Shown here: positions 36,344 through 45,832 of the stretch, one piece after another
How positions within the stretch are numbered: the first letter of the stretch is position 1
Layout: every line of letters starts with the position of its first letter
Assembly: GCF_002153655.1 (NCBI RefSeq)
Contig: NZ_JOPJ01000010.1
Coordinates: forward strand, 1-64,000
Direction: 5' to 3'
Length of the DNA stretch: 64,000 bases
DNA from: Acetobacter okinawensis
Lineage (GTDB): Bacteria > Pseudomonadota > Alphaproteobacteria > Acetobacterales > Acetobacteraceae
Position numbers and translations under genes: made by a program
Notes under the pieces: model-generated
Seen by the model: the letters and a program-made list of their open reading frames with translations, nothing else
Told to the model about the DNA's origin: nothing
The model's database searches: none

Positions 36344-36940
36344 ATGACAGCCTCATCATTCCACGATCAGGTCATCGCCATTCTGCCCAAGCTGCGTGTG
36401 CAGGCGCTGGCCCTGACCCGTAACCGCACCACGGCCGAAGATCTGGTGCAGGACGCCGTGTGCAATGCTCTGGCCGCTCAGGCAAGCTTTATTCCGGGTA
36501 CCAATTTTGGGGCATGGATGCACCGTATCCTGCGCAACCGCTTTATTTCCGACCTGCGTAAAAAGCGCGAAACCACAGATATTGATGACGCTCCCCAGTC
36601 CATGCTTGCGGTTGCTGCCCGCCATGATGACCGGCTGTCCCTCATGGAGTTGGATGCAGCGCTTGCACGGCTGCCAGATGACCAGCGGGAAGCTTTGGTG
36701 CTGGGGGTTCTTGAAGGAATGAGCTATCAGGAACTGGCAGAAATGTCTGGTTGCGCGGTAGGTACGGCCAAAAGCCGCGTTTTCCGCGCCCGGCGTCAGC
36801 TGGAAGTCTGGTTAACAGGAGAAGAATCCGTGTCCGATGCGGGTGGTCGCAGGCACAGCGAGCGTGTGCAGGCAAAGGCGGCAAAAAAAACGGGCCATGC
36901 GCGACCGGGTTCTTCGCACATGAGTGTTGCTACAGTCTGA
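36344..36940 (+). CDS. Second ECF sigma factor of the general stress response locus
   Basis: 198 residues. Region 2 has LPKLRVQALALTRNRTTAED, LVQDAVCNALAAQ and GTNFGAWMHRILRNRFISDL; region 4 has LPDDQREALVLGVLEGMSYQ and VGTAKSRVFRARRQL. It belongs to the same broad group as the preceding EcfG but is clearly divergent from it. It has a basic 35-residue tail (ERVQAKAAKKTGHARPG). ATG 36344 has GGAG upstream. A weak GSR-type promoter (GGATG, 17 nt, CGTT; 36275-36300) precedes it. nepR starts 2 bp after its stop, so it is translationally coupled to the anti-sigma gene and may be the direct NepR partner. Confidence 0.85.
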   Translation: MTASSFHDQVIAILPKLRVQALALTRNRTTAEDLVQDAVCNALAAQASFIPGTNFGAWMHRILRNRFISDLRKKRETTDIDDAPQSMLAVAARHDDRLSLMELDAALARLPDDQREALVLGVLEGMSYQELAEMSGCAVGTAKSRVFRARRQLEVWLTGEESVSDAGGRRHSERVQAKAAKKTGHARPGSSHMSVATV

Positions 36941-36942
36941 GC

Positions 36943-37218
36943 ATGGTGCAGGCTGAGCTTGAAAGATGCAGGTCGGGCACGGATGACATGCCCGCCCCGC
37001 AGGTTGCCGCGCCACAGACACAACGGCAGGACCCTAGGTTTGGAATGGGAAAGAGTATGGACGGCGCTCCCCCCCGCAAAGGCAGGCAGTCTCGGGATCA
37101 GGCTTTTGATGTCTGGCTGAAGCGCGGCCTGCACCAGCTTTTTGATGACGTTGTCAATGAACCCGTGCCCGAAGAGCTGCTGAAGCTGATAGAGGAAGAC
37201 CGGAGCAGGCAGGACTGA
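36943..37218 (+). CDS. nepR: Anti-sigma factor NepR
   Basis: 91 residues from the first ATG, of which the last 45 are the NepR domain: WLKRGLHQLFDDVVNEPVPE followed by ELLKLIEEDRSRQD, matching the two-helix FDxVVxEPVP core. The first half is low-complexity and Pro/Gln-rich. ATG 37057 would give a 53-residue protein of more usual length. NepR binds the ECF sigma factor and is displaced by phosphorylated PhyR. It lies between the second sigma gene (2 bp) and the kinase gene (5 bp), clearly in one operon. Confidence 0.88.
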   Translation: MVQAELERCRSGTDDMPAPQVAAPQTQRQDPRFGMGKSMDGAPPRKGRQSRDQAFDVWLKRGLHQLFDDVVNEPVPEELLKLIEEDRSRQD

Positions 37219-37223
37219 GCCGT

Positions 37224-38993
37224 TTGTCTGTCTTTTCCTTGCTGGGGCAGGGGGCGCGGCGTGTGGGCGCTCTGCTCATGTCCGGCCTGGGGCGGGTGTT
37301 TATCACCACCAGTGCGCGCATGCGTGTGCTTATCTGCCTTTCGGGTATTCCTGTGCTGAGCATTGGCGCAGTCCTTGCTCTACGCAATTATCAGGAAGTC
37401 AGGGTTGGCAGCGCGCAGCGTGCGGTTGCGGCCATCATGCGGCTGGACCAGCAGTTCCGGCATGATACGGACCGCCTGCGCAGCGCGCTGGAAACGATTG
37501 GCAATATGGATCTGACCAATGATCAGATCGTGCATGCCCTTAGGCTGGCGGAAACCATTAGCGGGCAGCGCTACTGTTTTCTGGCCGTTCTGAATGAACG
37601 TGGGCAGAAACTCGATTCCGTTTTGCCTTCTGGTCGCTCCTGCGCGGAGGTGGGGACTCTTACGCCCCCCGCACGTATTAACGCGACGGTCATGGAAGCC
37701 GTGCAAAAAAGTGGTGGGGGGGAAGATAACGGCGCGTTCTTGCGCATAACCGTTCCCGCCGCTTTTCTGGCTGAACCGGAAGCGCACGGTTATCTGGTAG
37801 GAATCCTGCAAATATCGCGCACGCGTGCGTATTTGGGTGGCGCCTCGGGGTGGGAGGCTTTTTCGGACGACACAAACCCTGTTCAGGCATGGTTGCTCAT
37901 GCATGACGGGGAGCTTTTTCCGGTCTGTACCAACTGTAACTGGGAACCACCACCGCCCGAACTGGTGTCCCGACTGAAGGAAAAACTGGAAAAAAGCGAC
38001 CGCTCGGTTGTCTCCTTGCCCTCCATGCAGGGTGGGTACGCTCTGGGGGGCATTGCTGGTGGGGCTGATATATTTGTCTCCACCCAGCGCACCCCCATGG
38101 AGGCAGACGCCCTGCGGGCCATGGTGTTCCAGATCGCTGCGTTGCTGTTCCTGCTGGCCGCAGGGTTGGTGGGGGTAACGCTCGCGGCCAACATTGTGCT
38201 GGTGTGGCCTCTGCGGCGGCTGACCCACTCCGTACGGAAATGGCAGATGGAAGGGGTGTTTGACGGCCGGGTCACACGCTCCATGCCCCTTGAACTGCAA
38301 AGGCTGGGGCAGGCCTTTACGCGGGCAACGCAGCGCCTCTCCCGCCATGAGGCGAGGTTGCAGAAGGCTATGGCGCATCAGGAACTCCTGATGAAGGAAA
38401 TCCACCACCGGGTGAAAAATAACCTGCAAATTGTGGCGTCCCTGCTCAACCTTCAGGCCAACCAGATTGCTCATCCGGAGGTCAAGGCCGAGTTTGCTCT
38501 GGCCCGTGACCGAATCCGCGCACTGGCAACGCTGCACCGCACACTCTACGCCGAAGATACGCTGACCAGCCTGAACATGGCTGTTTTTCTCAAGGACCTG
38601 TGTGAGCAGACCTTCCATGTGGCGGGCGAGGCAGATGCAGGGCGTATCCAGCTACAGGTGGAGTCAGACAGTTTCTGGATGGACCCGGATCAGGCCGTGC
38701 CTCTGGCGTTGATTGTTACCGAGGTCGTTACCAATTCGATCAAATATGCTTTTCCCGATGGTCGGGAGGGCGTTATTCACGTGCGTCTGACAAAAAATGG
38801 CAGTCTGGTCACATTGAGTGTCGGGGATAACGGCATAGGCTGCACGTTCGACCCGGCATCTGGCACACCGGGCATCGGGCTCAAGCTCATTCACGGTTTT
38901 GCCAGACAGCTCAAGGCATCTTTGAGCTATAGCGGAAAAGAGGGCGTGCTGTTCACGCTGGTCATGCATCTGGATAAAGCACAAAACCCCTGA
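37224..38993 (+). CDS. Membrane sensor histidine kinase of the HisKA_2 type (PhyK-like)
   Basis: 589 residues from TTG 37224, which has AGGA upstream; ATG 37278 is an alternative. Two membrane helices (about 34-54 and 302-328) bracket a periplasmic sensor domain of about 245 residues. A HAMP-like linker and the HisKA_2 box KEIHHRVKNNLQ (phospho-accepting His probably 395) follow. The HATPase domain has EVVTNSIKYAFP, VGDNGIG and GIGLKLIHGF. It is the probable PhyR kinase that starts the stress response. The sensor domain has a CTNCNW pair of cysteines (about 235-238); the signal is unknown. Confidence 0.88.
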   Translation: MSVFSLLGQGARRVGALLMSGLGRVFITTSARMRVLICLSGIPVLSIGAVLALRNYQEVRVGSAQRAVAAIMRLDQQFRHDTDRLRSALETIGNMDLTNDQIVHALRLAETISGQRYCFLAVLNERGQKLDSVLPSGRSCAEVGTLTPPARINATVMEAVQKSGGGEDNGAFLRITVPAAFLAEPEAHGYLVGILQISRTRAYLGGASGWEAFSDDTNPVQAWLLMHDGELFPVCTNCNWEPPPPELVSRLKEKLEKSDRSVVSLPSMQGGYALGGIAGGADIFVSTQRTPMEADALRAMVFQIAALLFLLAAGLVGVTLAANIVLVWPLRRLTHSVRKWQMEGVFDGRVTRSMPLELQRLGQAFTRATQRLSRHEARLQKAMAHQELLMKEIHHRVKNNLQIVASLLNLQANQIAHPEVKAEFALARDRIRALATLHRTLYAEDTLTSLNMAVFLKDLCEQTFHVAGEADAGRIQLQVESDSFWMDPDQAVPLALIVTEVVTNSIKYAFPDGREGVIHVRLTKNGSLVTLSVGDNGIGCTFDPASGTPGIGLKLIHGFARQLKASLSYSGKEGVLFTLVMHLDKAQNP

Positions 38994-39093
38994 AAAATGT
39001 GCCACTACGGGACGCTGGCATGCCATGAGCGCAGCCGGGACTGGCGATCTAAACTGTTGCGTCCTTGGCAGAGCAGTATAAACGCTGTCTGTC

Positions 39094-40815
39094 ATGAGGA
39101 ACGAGAAAGCAGCAATACGTAACTGGACGCGCCTCCAGTCGCGTCTTGGTCGTCAGGCAGCGCGATCAGTGGTGGGGTCCGGGCTGCTCTCCAGTCTTGC
39201 CGGTATTGGGCAGGCGTGGTGTGTGGCTGTTGTTCTTGGGCATGCCCTTGTGGGGTGGCAGGGAGCGGCGGAGGGAAGCATCTTTCCTGCATGGCCTTTC
39301 CTGCTCTTTCCAGCATTGGCCATTCTGCGTGCATTGTGCATGATTCAGGCGGACATAGCTGCCGCACGTGCTGGCATTGTGGCCCGCAGGCGTCTGCGGG
39401 GCGAGGTCATGGCCGCTATTCTGGCTGGTGGCCCTGCATTGCTGCGCCGCACGCATAGCGGTGTGCTGGCATCGCTCGTGGTGGACCGGATAGAAGCGCT
39501 GGACGGTTTTTTTGGCCGGTGGGTGCCTGCATCCGTGTTGTGGATGGCAGCACCTGTGGCCATTCTGGTGCCCGTTGGCATTATGCAGCCCCGCGCGGCC
39601 CTGATTCTGGGGTTGTGTGGCGTGGCCGTACCAGTCGGGCAGGCTGTCTTTGGTATTGGGGCTGCAGTGGCCTCCCGCAATCAGTTTTTGGCCATGACGC
39701 GGCTTCAGGCCCGCTTTCTTGACCGCATCAAGGGTATTGCCACCATTGTTCTGGCTGGCCGTACAGAGGATGAGACCCGGCGTCTGGCGGACGCTGCGGA
39801 TGAACTGCGTGTGCGGACCATGAAGGTGCTGCGCGTGGCCTTTCTGTCTTCCGCTTCCATCGATTGCGCCATGGTGGGGGCTTTTATTCTGCTTGCCGTG
39901 CTGGACGGCCGACAGGCACTGGTCATGCAGGCCAATGGGCCATCCCCGGCTTTACAGCATGTTGTTGTTGCCAGCCTTTTTGCCCTGCTGGCTGTACCGG
40001 AATTTTTTGCTCCCCTGCGTAGCTTTGCCCTTGCCTATCAGGACCGCGCTCACGCGCAGGGTGCCGCGACAGCAATACTGGACCTGCCGGAAGTGACTGA
40101 ACGCCCGGTGCTGGACGGAGCCAGAACGGTTAACGCCAATGGCGTGATGGTCGCGTTTGATGATGTGGGTTTTACGTGGGACCCAGCACGTGGTCCAGCG
40201 CTGGAACACGTGACCTTTACCGTGCCTGCGGGGGAAACGCTGGTGCTGGCCGGACCGTCCGGTGCAGGCAAGTCTACCATCATGGAACTGCTGCTGGGCT
40301 TTATTGCTCCGCAGAGCGGGCGGGTGCTGTTTAATGGGGCACCCTTGCAGACAATCGTCCCGGATGCGCTTTCCCGCGTTGTCTCATGGATCGGGCAGAA
40401 GCCTGTCTTGTTTGCTGGTACTTTGCGGGACAATATCCTGTTCGCCAAGCCAGATGCAGATGAGCGTGAACTGGCAAGTGCTCTGCGCTCTGCCGCAGTG
40501 GACGAATTTTTGCCCACTCTGCCCGATGGGCTGGACACGCATATAGGCGAGGGTGGGTTTGGCCTTTCCGGCGGTCAGGCGCAACGCGTGGCCATTGCAC
40601 GTGCGTATCTTAAAAATGCTCCGGTTCTGCTGCTGGATGAGCCAACGGCCCATCTGGACCCGGTAACCGAAAAAAGTGTTTTTGAAAGTCTGCAACGCCT
40701 TGCCGTTGGCCGAACGGTTATTCTGGCCACGCATTCGGCTGCCGCGCATATGTTCAAGGGGCGGCGGATAGACCTGCAGAACGGGCGGGTCGTCAACCGG
40801 CAGGGGGCTGCATAA
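39094..40815 (+). CDS. cydD: Cysteine/glutathione exporter subunit CydD
   Basis: 573 residues, ABC half-transporter. About six N-terminal membrane helices (to residue 300) precede an ATPase domain with Walker A GPSGAGKST, signature LSGGQAQRVAIARAYL and Walker B VLLLDEPTAHLD. Together with CydC it exports cysteine/glutathione to the periplasm, which is needed for cytochrome bd assembly. cydC follows 1 bp after the stop. The cytochrome bd structural genes are not in the window. ATG 39094 has no strong ribosome binding site. Confidence 0.88.
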   Translation: MRNEKAAIRNWTRLQSRLGRQAARSVVGSGLLSSLAGIGQAWCVAVVLGHALVGWQGAAEGSIFPAWPFLLFPALAILRALCMIQADIAAARAGIVARRRLRGEVMAAILAGGPALLRRTHSGVLASLVVDRIEALDGFFGRWVPASVLWMAAPVAILVPVGIMQPRAALILGLCGVAVPVGQAVFGIGAAVASRNQFLAMTRLQARFLDRIKGIATIVLAGRTEDETRRLADAADELRVRTMKVLRVAFLSSASIDCAMVGAFILLAVLDGRQALVMQANGPSPALQHVVVASLFALLAVPEFFAPLRSFALAYQDRAHAQGAATAILDLPEVTERPVLDGARTVNANGVMVAFDDVGFTWDPARGPALEHVTFTVPAGETLVLAGPSGAGKSTIMELLLGFIAPQSGRVLFNGAPLQTIVPDALSRVVSWIGQKPVLFAGTLRDNILFAKPDADERELASALRSAAVDEFLPTLPDGLDTHIGEGGFGLSGGQAQRVAIARAYLKNAPVLLLDEPTAHLDPVTEKSVFESLQRLAVGRTVILATHSAAAHMFKGRRIDLQNGRVVNRQGAA

Positions 40816-40816
40816 C

Positions 40817-42550
40817 ATGGCAATGCACGATCAGAGCGCAACCAGCCCGGCAAATACACAGGCTCGGGCCGCGGGTGGGCAAAACCTGCCCCGTTATACA
40901 GACTGGCAGGCCATATGCGTTATTTTCCGCCTGTGGCGCAGGCAGGGGGCGCGGTTGCTGGTAGGGGCGCTGCTGGCGCTGGCCGCACTGGCCTGCGGGC
41001 TTGCCCTTATGCAGGTGTCCGGCGTGCGGTTGGCTGGCTGTGTGCTGGGGGAAATTATCGTCACCACAGCCCTGCTGCGCTGGGTTGGGGCAGGGCGTGT
41101 GACCCTGCGTTACGCGGAGCGTCTGTTTGCGCATGACGCCATGTTCCGTGCTCTGGCTGATCTGCGTGTCTGGTTCTTCCACTCTCTTGCCCGTGGGGCG
41201 GCTGCGGGGCTTGGGTTCCGCAGGGCGGGGGACATGCTCTCCCGTCTGGTGTCGGACATTGGTGCGCTGGATGGGCTGTACCTGCGGATTGTGCTGCCGC
41301 TGCTGTGTGCCTGCCTGACGTTTCCGGCCCTGTTGATTATTGTGGGGCGGCAGAGCCTGCTGCTGGGGCTGGGCGTTGGGGTTTTGTTTGCCTGTTCCTC
41401 TTTTCTGGTGCCATGGCTGATTGCGCGTTCTGGCCGCAAATCGGCCGAGCAGACGGCGCACCTGTTGGCGCATCTGCGTATTTCCGTTCTGGATCTGGTC
41501 GGTGGCCTGCGAGAAATCCGGGCTTTCGGGGCCGAGGGACGGATGCTTGCGCGTGTGCAGGCGGCAGACGCAGCCCTGTTGCACGGGCAGATGGGTATGG
41601 CGCGGCGCGCGGCATTTGCCAATGCACTGGCTTTTCTGTTCGGGCAGATTGCCATATTTCTGGTGTTGCTGGCCATTGGCGGTGTTGTGCTGCCAAGGTT
41701 GGGTGCGCTGGAAGGCGTTAGCCTGCTGTTCCTGACGGTTGCTGCGTTTGAGAGTGCTGTGCTGCTTACGCGTGCAGGTTTGCAGGCGGGTATCATGGGT
41801 GCCTCCGCCCGTAGGGTGGTGGAAATGGCAGTGCAGCCCGGTGCCGCCCGCTCGCAGGTAGCGCTGCATGACGCACCGGAAAATACACATATCCGTCTGG
41901 AGGCTGTGCGCTTCCGCTGGGCGGAAGATCGGCCATGGGTGCTCAAAGGGCTGACACTGGATATTCCGCCGGGGAGCAGGGTCGCCATTCTGGGGCCTTC
42001 AGGCGTTGGCAAGTCCAGCCTTGCAGCCCTGCTGCTGCGCGCTGCAACGCAGCAGGAAGGGCATATTTTTCTGGGTGGGGAGGATATAACCACCCTTCGC
42101 CCTGAATCCGTACGCAGCAAAATGGCTTGGCTATCGCAGGCGACACATCTGTTTGATGATACCATCCGGGCCAATCTGTTGCTGGGGCGGCCTGATGCAT
42201 CTGAGCAGGATTTGTGGCAGGCGCTGGATCAGGCTGCTGTATCCGATGTGGTGCGCAGCCTGCCAGAGGGGCTGGATACCTGGGTGGGTGAAGGTGGGGT
42301 CCGTCTGTCTGGTGGGCAGGGGCGGCGTATTGCTCTGGCCCGCACGCTGCTTGCCCGCGCTCCTGTGCTTATTCTGGACGAACCGGCAACCGGGCTGGAT
42401 GCACAGACGGAGCAGGAGTTCCTGCGCACATTGAATACAGTCAGCGAGGGGCGCACGGTTATCCTTATTGCCCATCGCCTGACCGGGGTAGAGAAGCTCG
42501 ACCGGATATGGCGTCTGTCAGACGGGGTGGCCAGAGCTGCGGCACTCTAG
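40817..42550 (+). CDS. cydC: Cysteine/glutathione exporter subunit CydC
   Basis: 577 residues, partner of CydD. The transmembrane domain has the CydC-type stretch GRVTLRYAERLFAHDAMFRA. The ATPase domain has Walker A GPSGVGKSS, signature RLSGGQGRRIALARTLLA and Walker B VLILDEPATGLD. Its stop at 42550 is followed by a lipoprotein gene with 85 bp between. The cydD-cydC order is standard. Confidence 0.88.
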   Translation: MAMHDQSATSPANTQARAAGGQNLPRYTDWQAICVIFRLWRRQGARLLVGALLALAALACGLALMQVSGVRLAGCVLGEIIVTTALLRWVGAGRVTLRYAERLFAHDAMFRALADLRVWFFHSLARGAAAGLGFRRAGDMLSRLVSDIGALDGLYLRIVLPLLCACLTFPALLIIVGRQSLLLGLGVGVLFACSSFLVPWLIARSGRKSAEQTAHLLAHLRISVLDLVGGLREIRAFGAEGRMLARVQAADAALLHGQMGMARRAAFANALAFLFGQIAIFLVLLAIGGVVLPRLGALEGVSLLFLTVAAFESAVLLTRAGLQAGIMGASARRVVEMAVQPGAARSQVALHDAPENTHIRLEAVRFRWAEDRPWVLKGLTLDIPPGSRVAILGPSGVGKSSLAALLLRAATQQEGHIFLGGEDITTLRPESVRSKMAWLSQATHLFDDTIRANLLLGRPDASEQDLWQALDQAAVSDVVRSLPEGLDTWVGEGGVRLSGGQGRRIALARTLLARAPVLILDEPATGLDAQTEQEFLRTLNTVSEGRTVILIAHRLTGVEKLDRIWRLSDGVARAAAL

Positions 42551-42635
42551 CGCTGCGGTAATGGTTATTGACGCGCACGCGCGGGCAAGGCACCAAACAA
42601 GATGGTTTTGTTTTGACAATTCAGGAATGACCATT

Positions 42636-43013
42636 ATGCGCCGCCTTATTTCAGTTGCTTGCCTGAGCCTTCTGGCCGCCTGCGCCACACAGGCTCCACG
42701 TAAATATGTTGTGTTTTTTTCCAACCAGTCTGCTGAGCTTGATTCGGCGGGGCTGGATGTGGTGGCGCAGGTTGCGCAGGAGGCGGACAAGCACCCCTCC
42801 CGCATCGTGCGGGTGGAAGGCTATGCCAGCGCGGGCAAGGACCTTTCGGCTGATGCGCTGCTGGCTATCCAGCGCGCCAAGGCTGTCACGGCAAAGTTGC
42901 AGCAAGATGGTGTGCGTAGCGACCGTATTGTGGAAACGCCCCGCGCGCCATCCAATATGGAAGGCATGGTTGTCGGTTCCCGCCGGGTGGAAATCGAGCT
43001 GACAAGTCCCTGA
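42636..43013 (+). CDS. Small OmpA-like lipoprotein
   Basis: 125 residues from ATG 42636, which has AGGA at proper distance; ATG 42627 is also in frame. The signal peptide ends in a lipobox LLAAC (LSLLAACATQ), so the cysteine is lipidated. The rest resembles half of an OmpA/Pal peptidoglycan-binding domain (VFFSNQSAELDSAGLDVV, VEGYASAGKDLSADALLAIQ, RRVEIEL). It probably tethers to or senses peptidoglycan. recQ starts 5 bp after the stop, so it may be co-transcribed with recQ and glpR. Confidence 0.75.
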   Translation: MRRLISVACLSLLAACATQAPRKYVVFFSNQSAELDSAGLDVVAQVAQEADKHPSRIVRVEGYASAGKDLSADALLAIQRAKAVTAKLQQDGVRSDRIVETPRAPSNMEGMVVGSRRVEIELTSP

Positions 43014-43018
43014 TAAGC

Positions 43019-44950
43019 ATGGAGCAAAGAGAGCCTGCTCTGGAGGATATGGCGCCGTATGAGCCGCCTCTGGAACCACCAGAAGGGTGGGGGGAGGTGC
43101 CGTCCCTGTCATCAGCCCCACTCCCGCGTGATCGGTTCTGTAACCGCTCCGTGGAGGAGGTCTTGCAGGCTGTCTTTGGGTTCCCGGGGTTTCGGAGCCT
43201 GCAGGCGCAGGCGGTCGCGTGCGCCATGCACGGGCAGGATGCTCTTGTGCTCATGCCCACGGGGGGCGGCAAAAGCGTCTGTTACCAGATTCCTGCTTTG
43301 TGCCGTCCGGGCATGGGGCTGGTTATCTCCCCCCTTATTGCGCTTATGGACGATCAGGTTGCAGGGTTGCGCCAGCTTGGGGTTAATGCTGCCGCCCTGC
43401 ATTCCGAGCTGGATGAAAACGAATCTGCGCAGATTCGCTCTGATCTGGCAAATGGTCGGGTGGACCTGCTCTATATCTCGCCCGAGCGGCTGCTGTCTTC
43501 AGGTACACTGGACCGGCTGACCCGTATTCCACTGTCCATTATTGCTATAGACGAGGCGCATTGTATCTCGGCCTGGGGGCATGAGTTCCGGCCGGAATAT
43601 CGGGCGCTGACCGCTCTGCCCCGCCATTTTCCCAATGTGCCGCGTCTGGCCCTGACCGCAACAGCGGATGAGCGCACGCGTGATGACATTCTGGCCGCGC
43701 TGGATATGCCTCATGCGCATGTTCTGGTTTCCAGCTTCCATCGCCCCAACCTGAACATTGCAGTGCAGCCCAAAGGCTCGGAACTGAAGCAGTTACTGAG
43801 TGTTCTGGAGCGGTATAGGGAAGATGCGGCCATTGTCTATTGTGGCAGCCGTGCCAGAACCGAGCGGATTGCCGCATCCCTGCGCGAGCGTGGGTGGCCA
43901 GCCCTTGCCTACCACGCCGGTTTGTCCCCCGTGGAAAAACGGGCGGCATTGCTGCGCTTTCGCTCTGGTGAGCCGCTGGTCATTGTGGCTACGGTGGCTT
44001 TTGGTATGGGCATAGACCGCCCGGATGTGCGTGCGGTTGTGCATCTGGATATGCCCTCCTCGCCCGAGGCATACTACCAGCAGATCGGCAGGGCAGGGCG
44101 CGATGGCCTGCCGTCCGATACCGTGTTGCTGTATGGGGGGGAAGATATTGCCCGTGCGCGCTACTGGCTGGACCAGTCCGCAGCCCCGGATAACGAAAAA
44201 CGGATCATGCGCAGCCGGCTGGAGGCCATGATTGCGTTTACGGAAACAACGGGGTGCCGCACGCAGGCTCTGTTGCACTGTTTTGGCGAGGAGCTGGAGC
44301 AGGCCTGCGGGCATTGTGATAATTGTCGCCACCCTGTTCTGACATTCGATGGCACAGAAGCTGCCCGTAAACTGCTGTCTGCAGTGTACCGTACGGGGGA
44401 AAGTTTTGGGGCCTTGCATGTTATTGCTGTGCTGCGCGCCAAAAAAACAGATGGCATCAGCCGGAATGGGCACGACAAACTTTCGGTCTGGGGTATCGGG
44501 CAGGACAGGAGCGAACAGTTCTGGCGTGGTGTTGTGCGCCAGCTTATTGCCCGTGGCGCTTTGCGCATAGAAGGGCAATATGGCGGCCTGCGCCTGAACC
44601 CCGATATTGCCCGCCCCATCTTGCGCGGCGAGCAGAGTATTGCTTTGCGGGCCGATCCGGTTGTGGAGCATGCAGGCAATGCCGGAACGGGCCGGGAGGC
44701 GCGGCAGTCTGTGGCCCTTGATCTGCCGGAAGATCGGCTGGCCCTGTTTGAAGCCCTGCGCAAATGGCGGCGTGAGGAGGCCAAGGAGCAGGAAATACCT
44801 CCCTATGTCATTTTCCATGATTCGGTTCTGAAAGACATAGCTCTTGAAAAACCGGAAGATATGGAAACGCTGGGAGACATAAAAGGGGTGGGTCGCTCCA
44901 AGCTTGAGCGTTATGGCGAGGCTGTTCTGGCGGTGCTGGAGGCAGTATGA
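43019..44950 (+). CDS. recQ: ATP-dependent DNA helicase RecQ
   Basis: 643 residues, 3'-5' helicase in DNA recombination and repair. Walker A is MPTGGGKSVCYQIP, motif II DEAHCISAWGHEFRPEY, motif VI GRAGRDGLPS. The zinc-binding cysteines are GCRTQALLHCF and ACGHCDNC, then an RQC domain. The final 70 residues are an HRDC domain (ends GDIKGVGRSKLERYGEAVLA). An N-terminal extension of about 45 acidic residues (EPALEDMAPYEPP) precedes the helicase core. Its stop overlaps the ATG of glpR by four bases. Confidence 0.93.
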   Translation: MEQREPALEDMAPYEPPLEPPEGWGEVPSLSSAPLPRDRFCNRSVEEVLQAVFGFPGFRSLQAQAVACAMHGQDALVLMPTGGGKSVCYQIPALCRPGMGLVISPLIALMDDQVAGLRQLGVNAAALHSELDENESAQIRSDLANGRVDLLYISPERLLSSGTLDRLTRIPLSIIAIDEAHCISAWGHEFRPEYRALTALPRHFPNVPRLALTATADERTRDDILAALDMPHAHVLVSSFHRPNLNIAVQPKGSELKQLLSVLERYREDAAIVYCGSRARTERIAASLRERGWPALAYHAGLSPVEKRAALLRFRSGEPLVIVATVAFGMGIDRPDVRAVVHLDMPSSPEAYYQQIGRAGRDGLPSDTVLLYGGEDIARARYWLDQSAAPDNEKRIMRSRLEAMIAFTETTGCRTQALLHCFGEELEQACGHCDNCRHPVLTFDGTEAARKLLSAVYRTGESFGALHVIAVLRAKKTDGISRNGHDKLSVWGIGQDRSEQFWRGVVRQLIARGALRIEGQYGGLRLNPDIARPILRGEQSIALRADPVVEHAGNAGTGREARQSVALDLPEDRLALFEALRKWRREEAKEQEIPPYVIFHDSVLKDIALEKPEDMETLGDIKGVGRSKLERYGEAVLAVLEAV

Positions 44951-45729
44951 GCAATGCTCTGGAGCGGCGACGCAGACATATTCTGCAGTTGGTCAACCAG
45001 CATGGCTATGTTGCAAGCGAGGAACTTGCGCGGGAACTGGGCGTAACCGTGCAAACGGTGCGGCGGGATGTGAACATCATGGCAGGGCAGGGGCTTCTGG
45101 CCCGCCACCATGGAGGAGCCAGTACACTTTCCCCCGCCGAGAACATTGCCTACTCCGACCGGCAGATCCTGCATTTGCAGGAAAAGGAGGCGATCGGGCG
45201 TGACGCAGCCAGTGCCATCCCCGATGGGGCTTCCCTGTTCATCAATATAGGCACAACAACGGAGGCTTTTGCCCGCTCATTACGCACCCACCGTGCCTTG
45301 CGGGTCATTACCAACAATATCCATGTGGCCACTTTGCTGGCTCCGGCGCCGCAATGCAGCCTGATTATTACCGGCGGCAGTGTGCGGCTGCGCGATGGCG
45401 GCATTGTTGGCCCTGCTGCGGCAGCCATGATCGAGCAGTACAGGGCGGATTTTGGCGTTATTGGTATTTCCGGCATTGATGCGGATGGGACGCTGCTGGA
45501 TTTTGATGCGGACGAAATTAACGCGGCGCAGGCTATTATGCGCAACGCCAGAACCGTTTTTTTGTTAGCGGATCATACCAAGTTCTTGCGCAGACCTATG
45601 GCGCGCGTTGGTCACATTTCGCAGGTGAATGCGTTTTTTACCGATCAGGCCCCCCCGCCGGGCATTCGGGCCATTCTGCGTGAGCATGACGTGCAGCTAC
45701 ACGTTATTGGGACACAGGAATGTTCGTAA
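44947..45729 (+). CDS. glpR: DeoR-family glycerol-3-phosphate regulon repressor GlpR
   Basis: 260 residues. The N-terminal DeoR helix-turn-helix has RRRHILQLVNQHGYVASEEL and VTVQTVRRDVNIM. The sugar-phosphate-binding domain has FINIGTTTEAFARSL and LIITGGSVRLRDGGIVGPAA. The gene directly precedes glpD-glpF-glpK, so it should repress that set until glycerol-3-phosphate accumulates. ATGA overlap with recQ means it may also be read from the upstream promoter. Confidence 0.9.
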   Translation: MSNALERRRRHILQLVNQHGYVASEELARELGVTVQTVRRDVNIMAGQGLLARHHGGASTLSPAENIAYSDRQILHLQEKEAIGRDAASAIPDGASLFINIGTTTEAFARSLRTHRALRVITNNIHVATLLAPAPQCSLIITGGSVRLRDGGIVGPAAAAMIEQYRADFGVIGISGIDADGTLLDFDADEINAAQAIMRNARTVFLLADHTKFLRRPMARVGHISQVNAFFTDQAPPPGIRAILREHDVQLHVIGTQECS

Positions 45730-45832
45730 AAGAACCATGATGGTTCAAAAAAACGCATAGCAGGGGGACGATCAGCATTGTTCTTGCGTTCTGTTTTCGA
45801 ATTCGAATAAAACAGGCAAAGCCTTCGTATAG

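Noticed and set aside
37380-38618. Long (412-codon) antisense frame within the stress kinase gene
   Set aside because: It mirrors the codon pattern of the kinase on the other strand; the kinase has full domain motifs, the antisense frame has none.
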